Origin: Ignavibacteria bacterium | GTDB lineage: Bacteria; Bacteroidota; Ignavibacteria; UBA10030; SZUA-254 | Direction: 5' to 3' | NCBI GenBank assembly: GCA_016178595.1 | Contig: JACOSY010000028.1 | Coordinates: 1 to 43,005 of the forward strand | DNA length: 43,005 nt | Shown here: positions 17,702-26,265 of the stretch, one piece after another | Numbering within the stretch: the stretch's first letter is position 1 | Layout of the letters: every line of letters begins with the position of its first letter | Notes under the pieces: model-generated | Told to the model about the DNA's origin: nothing | Databases searched by the model: none | Seen by the model: the letters and a program-made list of their open reading frames with translations, nothing else | Position numbers and translations under genes: made by a program

Positions 17702-18682
17702 ATGAATATTCTCGTCACGGGTATTGATGGTTTTGTCGGCAGCCATCTGGCAGAGGCATTGGTACGCCAAGGCGAGTCTCATCTCTTTGGCACTATTCCG
17801 CGCAGCGGCGATTTTCAAAACCTTGTCCACCTCAAGGAAAGCATCACTCCTGTCAGGGCCGACATCTTGAGTTTTGATGAGATCCGACAGGCGATCGAAA
17901 AAATATCACCGGAAAAAGTATTTCACCTTGCGGGTCAGGCATTTGTCCCTCTCTCACTGGAAGATCCACGAGGTACTTTCCGTACAAACGTCGACGGTAC
18001 GCTGAACGTTCTGGAAGCGATCAGGCAGTACACAACCTCCCGACGGCGAGAGTGCTCTGTCTTAGTCGTCGGAAGTGGTGAAGAGTATGGCGCTGTTTCC
18101 CCTGAATTCCAGCCGATAGATGAAGACGTGCCGCTGAGGCCGTCGAATCCGTATGCAACGAGCAAGGCATGTATCGATCTTATTGCCAGGCAATACCGTG
18201 CAAGCTATGGCTTGGATGTTATTGTTGCGCGTCCATTTAATCATCTTGGTCCACGCCAGAGTGAGCGGTTTGTCGGATCTGCTTTTGCGAAGCAGATTGT
18301 CGAGGTAAAGCTCCGGAAGCGTGAGCCAAAGCTTCTGGTAGGTAATTTATCGCCCGAGCGGGATTTCACGGATGTACGCGATGTCGTTCGAGCATACCTC
18401 ATGCTTCTCGACCATCCGCTGGAACACGATGTATTCAATATCTGTTCCGGCAAAGGAGTTGCTGTTCACGATCTTCTTCAGCATCTCATTGCCCTGGCCG
18501 GCGTGGACATCGACATCGTATCCGACCCGTCGCGGAAACGGGCAAACGAACCGCAAAGCATTGTTGGGAGTGCCGAGCGGCTCAGACGAACAACGGGGTG
18601 GATACCCACGACTCCACTTCACGAGACGCTGAAAGATTTGCTCGTCTACTGGGAAGAACGCATCGGGCACGACTCAGTATGA
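17702..18682 (+). CDS. rmd: GDP-6-deoxy-D-lyxo-4-hexulose reductase-like protein (GDP-D-rhamnose synthesis)
   Basis: This 326-residue NAD(P)-dependent reductase of the extended SDR family has GIDGFVG at residues 7-13, Ser125/Glu127 in VGSGEEYG, and Tyr151/Lys155 in NPYATSK. VARPFNHLGPRQ and LSPERDFTDVRDVVRAY are typical of Rmd-type reductases that reduce the Gmd product to GDP-D-rhamnose. GDP-fucose synthase (WcaG) is less likely because its characteristic motifs are missing. The order gmd-rmd also supports Rmd. The stop overlaps the next start (ATGA), indicating translational coupling. Function is confident at pathway level; the exact stereochemistry is inferred. Confidence 0.85.
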   Translation: MNILVTGIDGFVGSHLAEALVRQGESHLFGTIPRSGDFQNLVHLKESITPVRADILSFDEIRQAIEKISPEKVFHLAGQAFVPLSLEDPRGTFRTNVDGTLNVLEAIRQYTTSRRRECSVLVVGSGEEYGAVSPEFQPIDEDVPLRPSNPYATSKACIDLIARQYRASYGLDVIVARPFNHLGPRQSERFVGSAFAKQIVEVKLRKREPKLLVGNLSPERDFTDVRDVVRAYLMLLDHPLEHDVFNICSGKGVAVHDLLQHLIALAGVDIDIVSDPSRKRANEPQSIVGSAERLRRTTGWIPTTPLHETLKDLLVYWEERIGHDSV

Positions 18683-19803
18683 AAATCCTTATCTTCAATT
18701 GGCAGGATATCAAGAATCCGCTGGCCGGCGGGGCAGAGGTACACCTTCATGAAATTTTCTCTCGTATCGCGAAGATGGGACATGAAGTTACCCTTTACTG
18801 TTCGTCCTTTCCTGGCGCTCTCAAAGAAGAAAGCATCAATGGCATTCGGGTGATTCGCGAAGGCGGACGGTATTTCTTTAACTTCATGGTACCGCTGAAA
18901 TACTTTGCCCGTTTCCGTCATGAGCGGTATGATCTTGTCATCGACGACATGAACAAAATCCCATTCTTCACCGCGCTGTATGTTCATGAACCGCTCTACA
19001 TCATCACGCATCACCTCTTCGGTAAGAGCATTTTCTTGGAAGTTCCCTGGCCGCTTGCGCTCTATGTCTACGTAACCGAAAAGATGGGTTTTGCCCTGTG
19101 CCGCATGCGGAAAATTCCGTTTATTGTCGGCTCGCCGAGTACGAAGCAAGAATTGCTTGAGATGAATTTTCTCTCCAGCAAAGTGGATATCATCAATTAT
19201 TGTGTCGATCATGAAATCCATCATCCGGGCGACGTTTCCCGCAGCCCGGGTCCTCTCATCGGGTACTTCGGTCGGCTAAAAAAGTATAAGGCCATTGAGC
19301 AGCTTCTGCAGGCGCTTGCTCAGGTGCGAAGCGAAGTGCCGGATATCCGACTTGTGATCGTGGGAGAGGGCGATAACCGTAAAATGTTGGAGGCTCTCGC
19401 CCGCGATCTCGGTATTGCCGACGCAGTGCGATTTACAGGATTCGTCGATGAGCGCGAAAAAGTACGGCTACTCCAGGAAGTCTGGTTCGTTGTCAACACA
19501 TCATCGAAGGAAGGGTGGGGTCTCACCGTCATCGAAGCGAATGCCTGTGGCACCATAGTCCTGGCAAGTAACGTTCCGGGTCTTCGCGATGCTGTTCGCA
19601 ATGGTGAGACAGGGATCCTGTATGAGTTCGGGAATATCGAAGAGCTGACCGAAAAAATCCTCCTTCTCCTACGCAACTCGTCAATGCGGAAATCACTCGC
19701 ACGGACGGCATATGCATGGGCAAAGACTTTTGATTGGGAGAAAGCAGCACAGCGGACACTTGAGCTTCTTCAACGACGTGTGACGTCAACATTCACAACG
19801 TGA
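18679..19803 (+). CDS. GT4-family glycosyltransferase
   Basis: This 374-residue GT-B fold enzyme would transfer a sugar from a nucleotide donor during polysaccharide assembly. The N-terminal Rossmann domain starts MKILIFNWQDIKNPLAGGAE, with the Gly-rich loop common in GT4. The C-terminal donor domain begins at GPLIGYFGRLKKYKAIEQLL and has the EX7E motif in KEGWGLTVIEAN. ATG 18679 overlaps the rmd stop by four bases, so I reject the longer frame from 18598. Donor and acceptor cannot be read from sequence; GDP-D-rhamnose made by the two preceding genes is a plausible donor. Confidence 0.88.
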   Translation: MKILIFNWQDIKNPLAGGAEVHLHEIFSRIAKMGHEVTLYCSSFPGALKEESINGIRVIREGGRYFFNFMVPLKYFARFRHERYDLVIDDMNKIPFFTALYVHEPLYIITHHLFGKSIFLEVPWPLALYVYVTEKMGFALCRMRKIPFIVGSPSTKQELLEMNFLSSKVDIINYCVDHEIHHPGDVSRSPGPLIGYFGRLKKYKAIEQLLQALAQVRSEVPDIRLVIVGEGDNRKMLEALARDLGIADAVRFTGFVDEREKVRLLQEVWFVVNTSSKEGWGLTVIEANACGTIVLASNVPGLRDAVRNGETGILYEFGNIEELTEKILLLLRNSSMRKSLARTAYAWAKTFDWEKAAQRTLELLQRRVTSTFTT

Positions 19804-19812
19804 CGGTGGATT

Positions 19813-20799
19813 TTGTTGAAACGTTATGTCGATATATTGTTTGTCGCTGCATTCCATGCTCCATTTGTTCAAGACGATGCCGACACGCTGGAGAAAAATT
19901 TCAACGTAAAGAAATACATCGGCCACGGATACTTTGCGGTGGTGAAAATTATTCTCAACCTGATGACTGCCGACGTCGTCTTCTGTTGGTTTGCGTCGGT
20001 CTATGCAGGAGTGGCGGTTCTTGTAGGAAGAGTACTCGGCATAAAATCGGTCATCGTCGTCGGTGGTGTGGATGTGGCGAAGGAGCCGGAACTCAATTAT
20101 GGTATCTGGCTCAGTCCGTGGAGGGCCAAATTCGTGCGGTATGCTCTGCGGCACGCTGACCGTGTCCTCGTTGTTGATCCTTCTCTCCGACATGATGCAA
20201 CGCGCCTTGCAGAATATGATGGACAAAACATTGCCTACGTCCCGACCGGATACGACTGCGAGAAATGGAAGCCGACCGGTGTGAAAGTGCCTGTCGTGTT
20301 GACGGTTGCAGTTGTGCAAGATGAAGCCCGAATCAAGGTGAAGGGACTCGATGTACTTCTTCAGGCGGCGACGAGGCTTCCCGATACGCGGTTCGTCATT
20401 GTTGGAACGACACAGAAGATTGCTACAGCATTGCGAGTGCCATCGAACGTCACGTTTCATCCACTCATGGAGCGCGAAAAGCTTTTGCCATTTTACCAAC
20501 ATGCAAAAGTGTATTGCCAGCCTTCTCGACGTGAAGGACTTCCGAATACGCTGTGCGAAGCGATGCTCTGTGGGTGTATCCCCGTTGCGTCGAATGTGGG
20601 CGGCAACCCGACGGCAGTCGGTCAAGCAGGCCTGCTCTTTCCCTCCGGTAGTGTTGAAGACCTCGTCAAAGCACTGGAACATGCACTTTCTCTGGATGAG
20701 CAAGCATCGTTGAAAGCCCGTGCGCGTATTGTATCGCTCTTTCCAAAGGAAAAACGCGAGGCTGAGCTTGTCCGGATCATCGAAGGACTCTTCGCGTGA
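19813..20799 (+). CDS. GT4-family glycosyltransferase
   Basis: This is a 328-residue retaining GT-B glycosyltransferase. The donor domain includes GLDVLLQAATRLPDTRFVIV and an EX7E motif in REGLPNTLCEAMLCG. The N-terminal acceptor domain is short and has a hydrophobic stretch around residues 40-80 (VVFCWFASVYAGVAVLVGRV), possibly for membrane association. There is no ATG at the front; TTG at 19813 or 19816 with GGTGG upstream is the likely start. The stop overlaps the next start (GTGA). Substrate unknown. Confidence 0.82.
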   Translation: MLKRYVDILFVAAFHAPFVQDDADTLEKNFNVKKYIGHGYFAVVKIILNLMTADVVFCWFASVYAGVAVLVGRVLGIKSVIVVGGVDVAKEPELNYGIWLSPWRAKFVRYALRHADRVLVVDPSLRHDATRLAEYDGQNIAYVPTGYDCEKWKPTGVKVPVVLTVAVVQDEARIKVKGLDVLLQAATRLPDTRFVIVGTTQKIATALRVPSNVTFHPLMEREKLLPFYQHAKVYCQPSRREGLPNTLCEAMLCGCIPVASNVGGNPTAVGQAGLLFPSGSVEDLVKALEHALSLDEQASLKARARIVSLFPKEKREAELVRIIEGLFA

Positions 20800-22193
20800 A
20801 ACGTCTCTCGAAAAATTTTTTCGCAATCCTGCTTAGCGATGCAAGCCGTCGCTTCCTTGGTTTTCTTACACTGGCATATCTCACACGAAGGATCGCGATC
20901 GGAGACTTTGGCGCAATAAACGTCGGCATTACCGTGCTCTCCTACGCAATGATGGCGAGTTCCGGGGGACTGAGCAGCTACGGGACTCGAGCCGTGGCAC
21001 GCGGCGAGAACCCCTCTCTCGTCAGCAACATTCTCAGCCTGCGGCTGGTAAGTTCATTCATCGCTTATGTGCTCATCAGTGTTGTTGCAGTCCTGTTCGT
21101 ATCGAACGATTTTACCATTCAATTTATTCTCCTGTTTGGTCTTTTGCTCTATCCTAATGCACTCTTTCTCGATTGGTACTTCCAGGGGAAAGAGCAAATG
21201 GGTGTCATCGGACTTGCGCGACTACTCTCGGCAGTTCTCTACCTGATCCTGATCTTTGCCCTCGTCAGTTCATCGAGCAATCTTTTCTGGGTTCCGATCG
21301 CTGCATTACTGGGCGACGCGCTTGCTGCCGCAGCATTGATCATATCCTACAAACGCCGTCATCCGGAAGCAAACATTCGTTTTGATCTCGGAGAATGGAA
21401 ATCTACCGTGGCACATGCATTCCCGCTTGGCGCCGGTTCGATCCTTGCGCATTTCAGCATCAGCCTCCCGCCAATTGTTCTCGGCATCCTCATGAGTAAT
21501 ACGGAAGTCGGCATCTATAGCGCGGCCGGCAAGCTTATTTTTTTTCTTCTCATGCTCGATCGTGTGATCGCAACTCTGCTTCTTCCGGCATCGACTCGAC
21601 TTCATGCGGTCTCGTCCGACATGCTTTCACTGACACTGCGCACTGCCCTCAAGTGGATTGTTGTCATGGCATTGCCCCTCTGTGTGGGCGGGACAATCCT
21701 TGCCGATCGTATTCTCCCTTTTATCTTCGGCAGCCAATATGTCGTTGCCGCCGGGACGCTTCGCATTCTCTTGTGGTATTTCTTCTTCACACTCGTACAC
21801 ACAATTTTTACAACAGGCCTTGTTGCGATCGGGAAGGAAGGAGTGTATGGGAAAGTCATGTTGGTCAGTGCGGTTATCTATGGGGTGAGCATCATCTTCG
21901 GAACGCTGCTCTTCGGGGTGACCGGTGCAGCAGGTGCCGTCGTCGCTTCCGAGGCAATAACACTACTCCTGATGAGGCAGCGCTTCTCACAATTCGTCCG
22001 TCTTCCGTGGCCGATCGGTTCTCTTGTGAAAGCGGCAATAGCATCGATCATCATGGCTGTCGTTGTCGTTACTCTTTCGCCGTTGCACGTGCTTCTGCTT
22101 GTCCTTGTTGGCGGATGCGCCTACGTGCTTTCGGCCTTCGCGCTGCGGGCAATCACTCTTGCAGATGTCACAGATCTTTTGAGGCGTGTCTGA
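20796..22193 (+). CDS. Wzx-type oligosaccharide flippase (MOP superfamily)
   Basis: This 465-residue protein is almost entirely hydrophobic, with about 12-14 predicted membrane spans, as in polysaccharide flippases that move undecaprenyl-linked repeat units to the periplasm. The N-terminus (FFAILLSDASRRFLGFLTLA, then RRIAIGDFGAINVG) and the mid-protein YFQGKEQMGVIGLARLL match Wzx/RfbX members. GTG 20796 overlaps the previous stop by four bases. No Wzy polymerase or chain-length regulator is visible in the locus. It is not a multidrug MATE pump given its context. Confidence 0.87.
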   Translation: MKRLSKNFFAILLSDASRRFLGFLTLAYLTRRIAIGDFGAINVGITVLSYAMMASSGGLSSYGTRAVARGENPSLVSNILSLRLVSSFIAYVLISVVAVLFVSNDFTIQFILLFGLLLYPNALFLDWYFQGKEQMGVIGLARLLSAVLYLILIFALVSSSSNLFWVPIAALLGDALAAAALIISYKRRHPEANIRFDLGEWKSTVAHAFPLGAGSILAHFSISLPPIVLGILMSNTEVGIYSAAGKLIFFLLMLDRVIATLLLPASTRLHAVSSDMLSLTLRTALKWIVVMALPLCVGGTILADRILPFIFGSQYVVAAGTLRILLWYFFFTLVHTIFTTGLVAIGKEGVYGKVMLVSAVIYGVSIIFGTLLFGVTGAAGAVVASEAITLLLMRQRFSQFVRLPWPIGSLVKAAIASIIMAVVVVTLSPLHVLLLVLVGGCAYVLSAFALRAITLADVTDLLRRV

Positions 22194-23746
22194 TGCAGCT
22201 GCGGGTCGGGATCATGGGAGGAAGTGCCGGGTGGAGCTTGCTGCTTCAGCAGGAGGGAATATCGTTTTCGATCGTTCAGGATGGCGAGCGACTGCAAAAC
22301 TTCAGCGCCATTATTGCCGGCGACGATCCGACAAAGAATGAACTCAACGAGCTCCGCCATTACCTCGATACCGGCGGCGGTGTTCTCTGCTCAGCAAGAA
22401 TTTTTGCGGAGATGTCATCCATCCGGATCCATGAGCGTTACATCAGATCCCTTGTTCCGGAACCGGAATCAAACTTCTCTACTATTGGGTTCGTCGACGT
22501 GTTTTCGGCCTGCGCCATACCTGCGGGAGCTAACGCGGTTCTTGCCGATGGCGAGTTTGCTCTACGCGAATCGCCATTCGGTGGAGGGTATGTCGTCGTT
22601 CTGCCGTTCGATGCCGGTCGGTTGATCGTTGACGATCGCCAATCGCCGAAATCCTTTTACGCCAAGACGAAGCGACTCCCATTCGAACGCGTCTCATTGG
22701 TTTCGAAGGGCGGTGTTCGCAAGCTTATCTCGCGAGCGCTGGAAATTCTCCATCATCGTCGTGGAATGCCTTTCATTCATCTCTGGTATTATCCGGAAGA
22801 TGCACGCTCGGTGTTTTCTTTCCGGATCGATACGGACTTTGGAAATGACGATGCAATCGAAGAGTTGTATGATCTCTCAAGGACAAGCGGCATCCCGTTC
22901 ACATGGTTTCTTGATGTGGAAAGCCAGGAACCTCTGTTACCATTCTATGAGAAGATGGAAGGGCAGGAGATCGGGGTTCACTGCTACGAGCATCGACAAT
23001 ATGATTCCGCGGAGAAGACGATTAGCGATATTGAGCGAGCCCTGAAAGCGTTGAAGCGATCACATATCGAGGCTCGCGGCTTTGCGGCACCATACGGCCA
23101 GTGGAATGGCGCAATTCATGAGGCCATTGCTCACTATGGTTTTGAGTATTCCTCCGAATTCTCGTATGATTACGACAACCTCCCTTCGATGTTTTCAATC
23201 GGAAGCGCATTCTATACTGCTCTACAGGTTCCCATTCATCCTGTGAGCATCGGGACGTTGCGCCGGCAAGGCTTCGGCGTTGATCACATGGGAGAATATT
23301 TCAAAGATATCGTGGAACAAAAACATTCCCAGCGCGACCCGATCATCCTCTATCACCATCCGAAGGACAAGCATGTTGCCGTCCTTGAACGGGTGTTTTC
23401 AATCGTCCGGCAGTTGAAGATTCCAGCCATGCGCATGGTTGATTATGCGCTATGGTGGAAGGAGCGCAACGCCATCTCGTTGCGCATCGAGATGGAAGAA
23501 ACCACGTGCAGTGTGAAACCTGCGCTGCTCACCGCGACGCAGTGGCTGCACGTTACACGTGAGAATGGAACCGAAGCGTTCACTCCCATGACGAACGCCA
23601 TCGATCTGAACCAGCTTCAGTGGATGCCGGTACCGGTTGTGCCGTCTCTGCCACTGGACATTCACCGCATCCGGAGGTTTAATCCATGGATACCTCTTCA
23701 GCGCACAGAGGATTTCCTCTTCAAGTCGTTTGTTCACAAGCTGTAA
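22193..23746 (+). CDS. Polysaccharide deacetylase-family protein with extra N-terminal domain
   Basis: This 517-residue protein has three parts. Residues 1-190 look like an alpha/beta domain resembling amidotransferase/ThuA-like folds (IIAGDDPTKNELNELRHYLD, then TGGGVLCSAR). Residues about 195-420 are a NodB-type deacetylase: the first metal motif is FRIDTDFGND (Asp213/Asp215), the second is HCYEH (His263, His267), and FAAPYGQWN carries the third. The C-terminal 90 residues form a beta-rich module. NodB enzymes remove N- or O-acetyl groups from sugars with a metal ion. ATG overlaps the flippase stop (TGATG). No signal peptide is evident, so action on cytoplasmic lipid-linked intermediates is an inference. 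Confidence 0.82.
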   Translation: MQLRVGIMGGSAGWSLLLQQEGISFSIVQDGERLQNFSAIIAGDDPTKNELNELRHYLDTGGGVLCSARIFAEMSSIRIHERYIRSLVPEPESNFSTIGFVDVFSACAIPAGANAVLADGEFALRESPFGGGYVVVLPFDAGRLIVDDRQSPKSFYAKTKRLPFERVSLVSKGGVRKLISRALEILHHRRGMPFIHLWYYPEDARSVFSFRIDTDFGNDDAIEELYDLSRTSGIPFTWFLDVESQEPLLPFYEKMEGQEIGVHCYEHRQYDSAEKTISDIERALKALKRSHIEARGFAAPYGQWNGAIHEAIAHYGFEYSSEFSYDYDNLPSMFSIGSAFYTALQVPIHPVSIGTLRRQGFGVDHMGEYFKDIVEQKHSQRDPIILYHHPKDKHVAVLERVFSIVRQLKIPAMRMVDYALWWKERNAISLRIEMEETTCSVKPALLTATQWLHVTRENGTEAFTPMTNAIDLNQLQWMPVPVVPSLPLDIHRIRRFNPWIPLQRTEDFLFKSFVHKL

Positions 23747-23788
23747 CATCATGAGCATACATCGTACGATCCACCTCGCATTGTATCG

Positions 23789-24835
23789 ATGAGAGTTTGT
23801 CTTGCAACATATCAATCGGTCATGCTTCTCAAAGGGGGGCCGCGCACACAGATTCTTCAGACCAAACGATGCCTCGAACAACTTGGTGTGCAGGTCTCGC
23901 TCTTCGAGTCGTGGAAGGAATTTCAGAAAGAATCGATCGACCTGGTGCATATTTTCGGCGCCAACGTCGGGACGTACCATTTCGCGCGCGAGATTCAGAA
24001 GCTCAGGATACCGATGGTGATTACACCGATTTTTTATACGAGGCACTCGGCTCCATTTGTCCGGACGGTTGTGGCTGTCAATTCACTTGTACGTTCCGTC
24101 GCTCGTGCAGTGTGGACCGATTACAGTATTACGCAGGAGATCTGCTCGTGGGCAGACGCAGCCCTTCCCAATACAAAAAAAGAGGGAGAGCTGCTTGCGC
24201 GAGGGACTGGTCTACCCAAACAGAAAATCACCGTTGTCCCGAACGGCGTGGAAGAACGATTTTCTCATGGCGATCCTGCACTCTTCAAGAAATCCTTCGG
24301 GCTTGAACACTTCATCCTGAATGTCGGCCACATTGGGCCGCACCGGAAGAACGTTCTCCTGCTGATTCATGCTCTCGAAAAAATCAATGTTCCCTCGGTG
24401 ATCATCGGACGCATCGAAGACAATGAGTATGGTCATCACTGTCTGGAAGAAGCGAAGAAGAACCCGCGACTGCGGATCGTCGATTCACTTCCGAACGATT
24501 CAGAGCTTCTTGCATCCGCGTATGCCGCGTGCGACGTGTTTGTACTCCCGTCTCTCTACGAAACGCCAGGCATCGCGGCACTCGAGGCGGCTCTTGCCGG
24601 TGCAAAGATCGTGGTGACGAAACATGGCGGCACGGAAGAGTATTTCGGCGAACATGCCGAGTATGTCGAGCCAACCTCGTACGAACTCATTCACCATGGC
24701 ATTGTTACTGCACTCAATAAAAAGAAGGATACTGCCTTGCGCGAGCACGTTCGAAAGCATTTTCTCTGGAGCCACGTTGCGGAACAAACAGTGCGCGTCT
24801 ATGAGAAGGTTCTTTCGAGTCGATCAGCCGATTAG
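23789..24835 (+). CDS. GT4-family glycosyltransferase
   Basis: This is a 348-residue GT-B glycosyltransferase and the last gene of the polysaccharide run. The N-terminal domain has LKGGPRTQILQTKRCLEQLG, a variant of the GT4 glycine loop. The donor domain has VPNGVEERF, LNVGHIGPHRKNVLLLIHAL and the EX7E motif YETPGIAALEAALAG. It starts 42 bases after the deacetylase and lacks an obvious Shine-Dalgarno. Substrate unknown. Confidence 0.87.
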   Translation: MRVCLATYQSVMLLKGGPRTQILQTKRCLEQLGVQVSLFESWKEFQKESIDLVHIFGANVGTYHFAREIQKLRIPMVITPIFYTRHSAPFVRTVVAVNSLVRSVARAVWTDYSITQEICSWADAALPNTKKEGELLARGTGLPKQKITVVPNGVEERFSHGDPALFKKSFGLEHFILNVGHIGPHRKNVLLLIHALEKINVPSVIIGRIEDNEYGHHCLEEAKKNPRLRIVDSLPNDSELLASAYAACDVFVLPSLYETPGIAALEAALAGAKIVVTKHGGTEEYFGEHAEYVEPTSYELIHHGIVTALNKKKDTALREHVRKHFLWSHVAEQTVRVYEKVLSSRSAD

Positions 24836-24911
24836 ACGATGGAATGCGCTTGCTCTTTGTGTCTGCTCAAGTTGTAACGAACAAGAAAGGTCCTCTTTTC
24901 TGTTCCTTCCT

Positions 24912-24941
24912 TTGAAATTGCAGCAGATTTGAGTATATTTT
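24912..24941 (+). promoter_or_regulatory. Putative FCB-type promoter of the CYTH-kinase pair
   Basis: TTG at 24912-24914, a 19-base spacer, then TATATTTT at 24934-24941. The CYTH start lies about 80 bases downstream. Confidence 0.5.
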
Positions 24942-25021
24942 CACAACGTAATCAATGAATCCTCCCTTGTTCCCTGCGAACACGAGAGACAAAGTTGCTC
25001 CAACGTTGTCCAACATCCAAC

Positions 25022-25555
25022 ATGCAAAGACGAAACATCGAAATTAAGGCGCACTGCCGCAACCTTGGTCATGTTCGAGATCTCTTGCGCGCTCGTGAGG
25101 CGGACTTCCGTGGAACTGATCACCAGATCGATACCTACTTCAATGTTAGTAACGGCAGACTAAAATTGCGCGAAGGAACGATCGAGAATACCCTCATTCA
25201 TTATGATCGAGAAGATCAAACCGGCCCGAAGCAATCGAATGTCACGCTGTATCCTTTGAAGCCCGGCTCCTCGCTGAAGGACATTCTCCTGAAGGTGTTC
25301 GACGTGCTCATCGTCGTTGACAAGCATCGGGAAATCTATTTCATTGACAATGTCAAATTTCATCTTGATAGCATTGTCGAGCTGGGAGAATTTGTGGAGA
25401 TCGAAGCAATCGACAGCGATGGGGCACGAAGCATCGAATCTCTCCGTGAGCAGTGTACGTCGTACAAGGATTTTTTCGGTATCGCCGAAGAGGATTTGTT
25501 GATGAGTTCTTACAGTGACATGCTCCTCTGTGCCATGAGTTTACATCCACGATAG
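25022..25555 (+). CDS. CYTH-domain protein (class IV adenylate cyclase / thiamine-triphosphatase superfamily)
   Basis: This 177-residue protein covers one CYTH domain. It opens with RRNIEIKAHC, a variant of the ExExK signature in which Asn replaces the first Glu, as is common in the CyaB-like branch. Charged strands follow (DTYFNVSNGRLKLREG, IVELGEFVEIEAID) and line the triphosphate tunnel in this superfamily. Members cleave inorganic or organic triphosphates or make cAMP. ATG 25022 is chosen because the family starts there; no ribosome binding site is visible. It lies 11 bases before a nucleotide-kinase-like gene, probably in the same transcript. The reaction cannot be decided from sequence. 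Confidence 0.85.
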   Translation: MQRRNIEIKAHCRNLGHVRDLLRAREADFRGTDHQIDTYFNVSNGRLKLREGTIENTLIHYDREDQTGPKQSNVTLYPLKPGSSLKDILLKVFDVLIVVDKHREIYFIDNVKFHLDSIVELGEFVEIEAIDSDGARSIESLREQCTSYKDFFGIAEEDLLMSSYSDMLLCAMSLHPR

Positions 25556-25566
25556 GATGCGCCGGC

Positions 25567-26187
25567 ATGAGTAGCCAGGGCTTCCTTCTTGTCATCGATG
25601 GACCGAGCGCCGTCGGCAAGTCAACGATTGTCCGAGCATTATTGCAGCAGAACGATGTTCCGCTGGAACTTGCAAAACGGTGCACGACGCGCTTGCAGCG
25701 CAGCTCGGACGATGACGAGGACATCTATGATTTCATCTCGCACGAAGAGTACCGACGAATGAAGAACGAGGGCGCGTTCATCGAGCAGAAATGCTACAAG
25801 TTCGGTATGTGTTATGCGCTCCCGAAAGAGAATGTGTTGAAACGGCTCGCAGGAGGGCAACACGTTCTTGCGATGATTAATTTAGGGAACATTGAGCGTG
25901 TTCGTGAAGTAGTATCGAATACCTACGGCATTTTCCTTTCGGCATCGTTGGAAACAATCCGGCATCGACTGATGGGAAGAAAGTCGCACCCTGATGAGCA
26001 GATCACGGAGCGTCTCGGGAATGCGGCGGAGTCGCTGAAGTTCATGCCGTTGTACGATCTCGTTATTCAGAATGAAAACCGAAACGTTGAAGAAGTTGTC
26101 CACGAAATCCTCGAACAGTTTCAATCACACACTCGCCGGAAGACAGCTGCAACCTCTGTCCCACCGCGCGGCGGGCGATTGGTTTAA
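25567..26187 (+). CDS. Guanylate-kinase-like P-loop kinase
   Basis: This 206-residue protein has the Walker A loop GPSAVGKST (residues 12-20). KRCTTRLQRSSDDDEDIYDF corresponds to the GMP-binding TTR..R..E..D.DY.F region of guanylate kinase. The lid (MGRKSHPDEQITERL) is present in reduced form. The usual YGT segment reads FGMCYALPKE and an extra 15 residues trail at the C-terminus. It may phosphorylate GMP or another small phosphate ester; PhnN-type ribose bisphosphokinases share this fold. Pairing with the CYTH gene 11 bases upstream suggests a nucleotide or polyphosphate role. Canonical Gmk is possible but the divergence argues for a paralogue. Confidence 0.75.
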   Translation: MSSQGFLLVIDGPSAVGKSTIVRALLQQNDVPLELAKRCTTRLQRSSDDDEDIYDFISHEEYRRMKNEGAFIEQKCYKFGMCYALPKENVLKRLAGGQHVLAMINLGNIERVREVVSNTYGIFLSASLETIRHRLMGRKSHPDEQITERLGNAAESLKFMPLYDLVIQNENRNVEEVVHEILEQFQSHTRRKTAATSVPPRGGRLV

Positions 26188-26265
26188 CGATCTGCGACGA
26201 AACAGATGGTGACGGTAAACGAACTATCGCATGATTACAACGATGTCTAATACCAAGGAGGATAT

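Noticed and set aside
18598-18678. 27-residue N-terminal extension of the first GT4 enzyme
   Set aside because: It overlaps conserved rmd codons; the ATGA overlap start at 18679 gives the standard GT4 N-terminus.
19786-20826. 346-codon minus-strand frame across a glycosyltransferase gene
   Set aside because: It is fully antisense to a gene with GT4 motifs and has a composition typical of a shadow frame.
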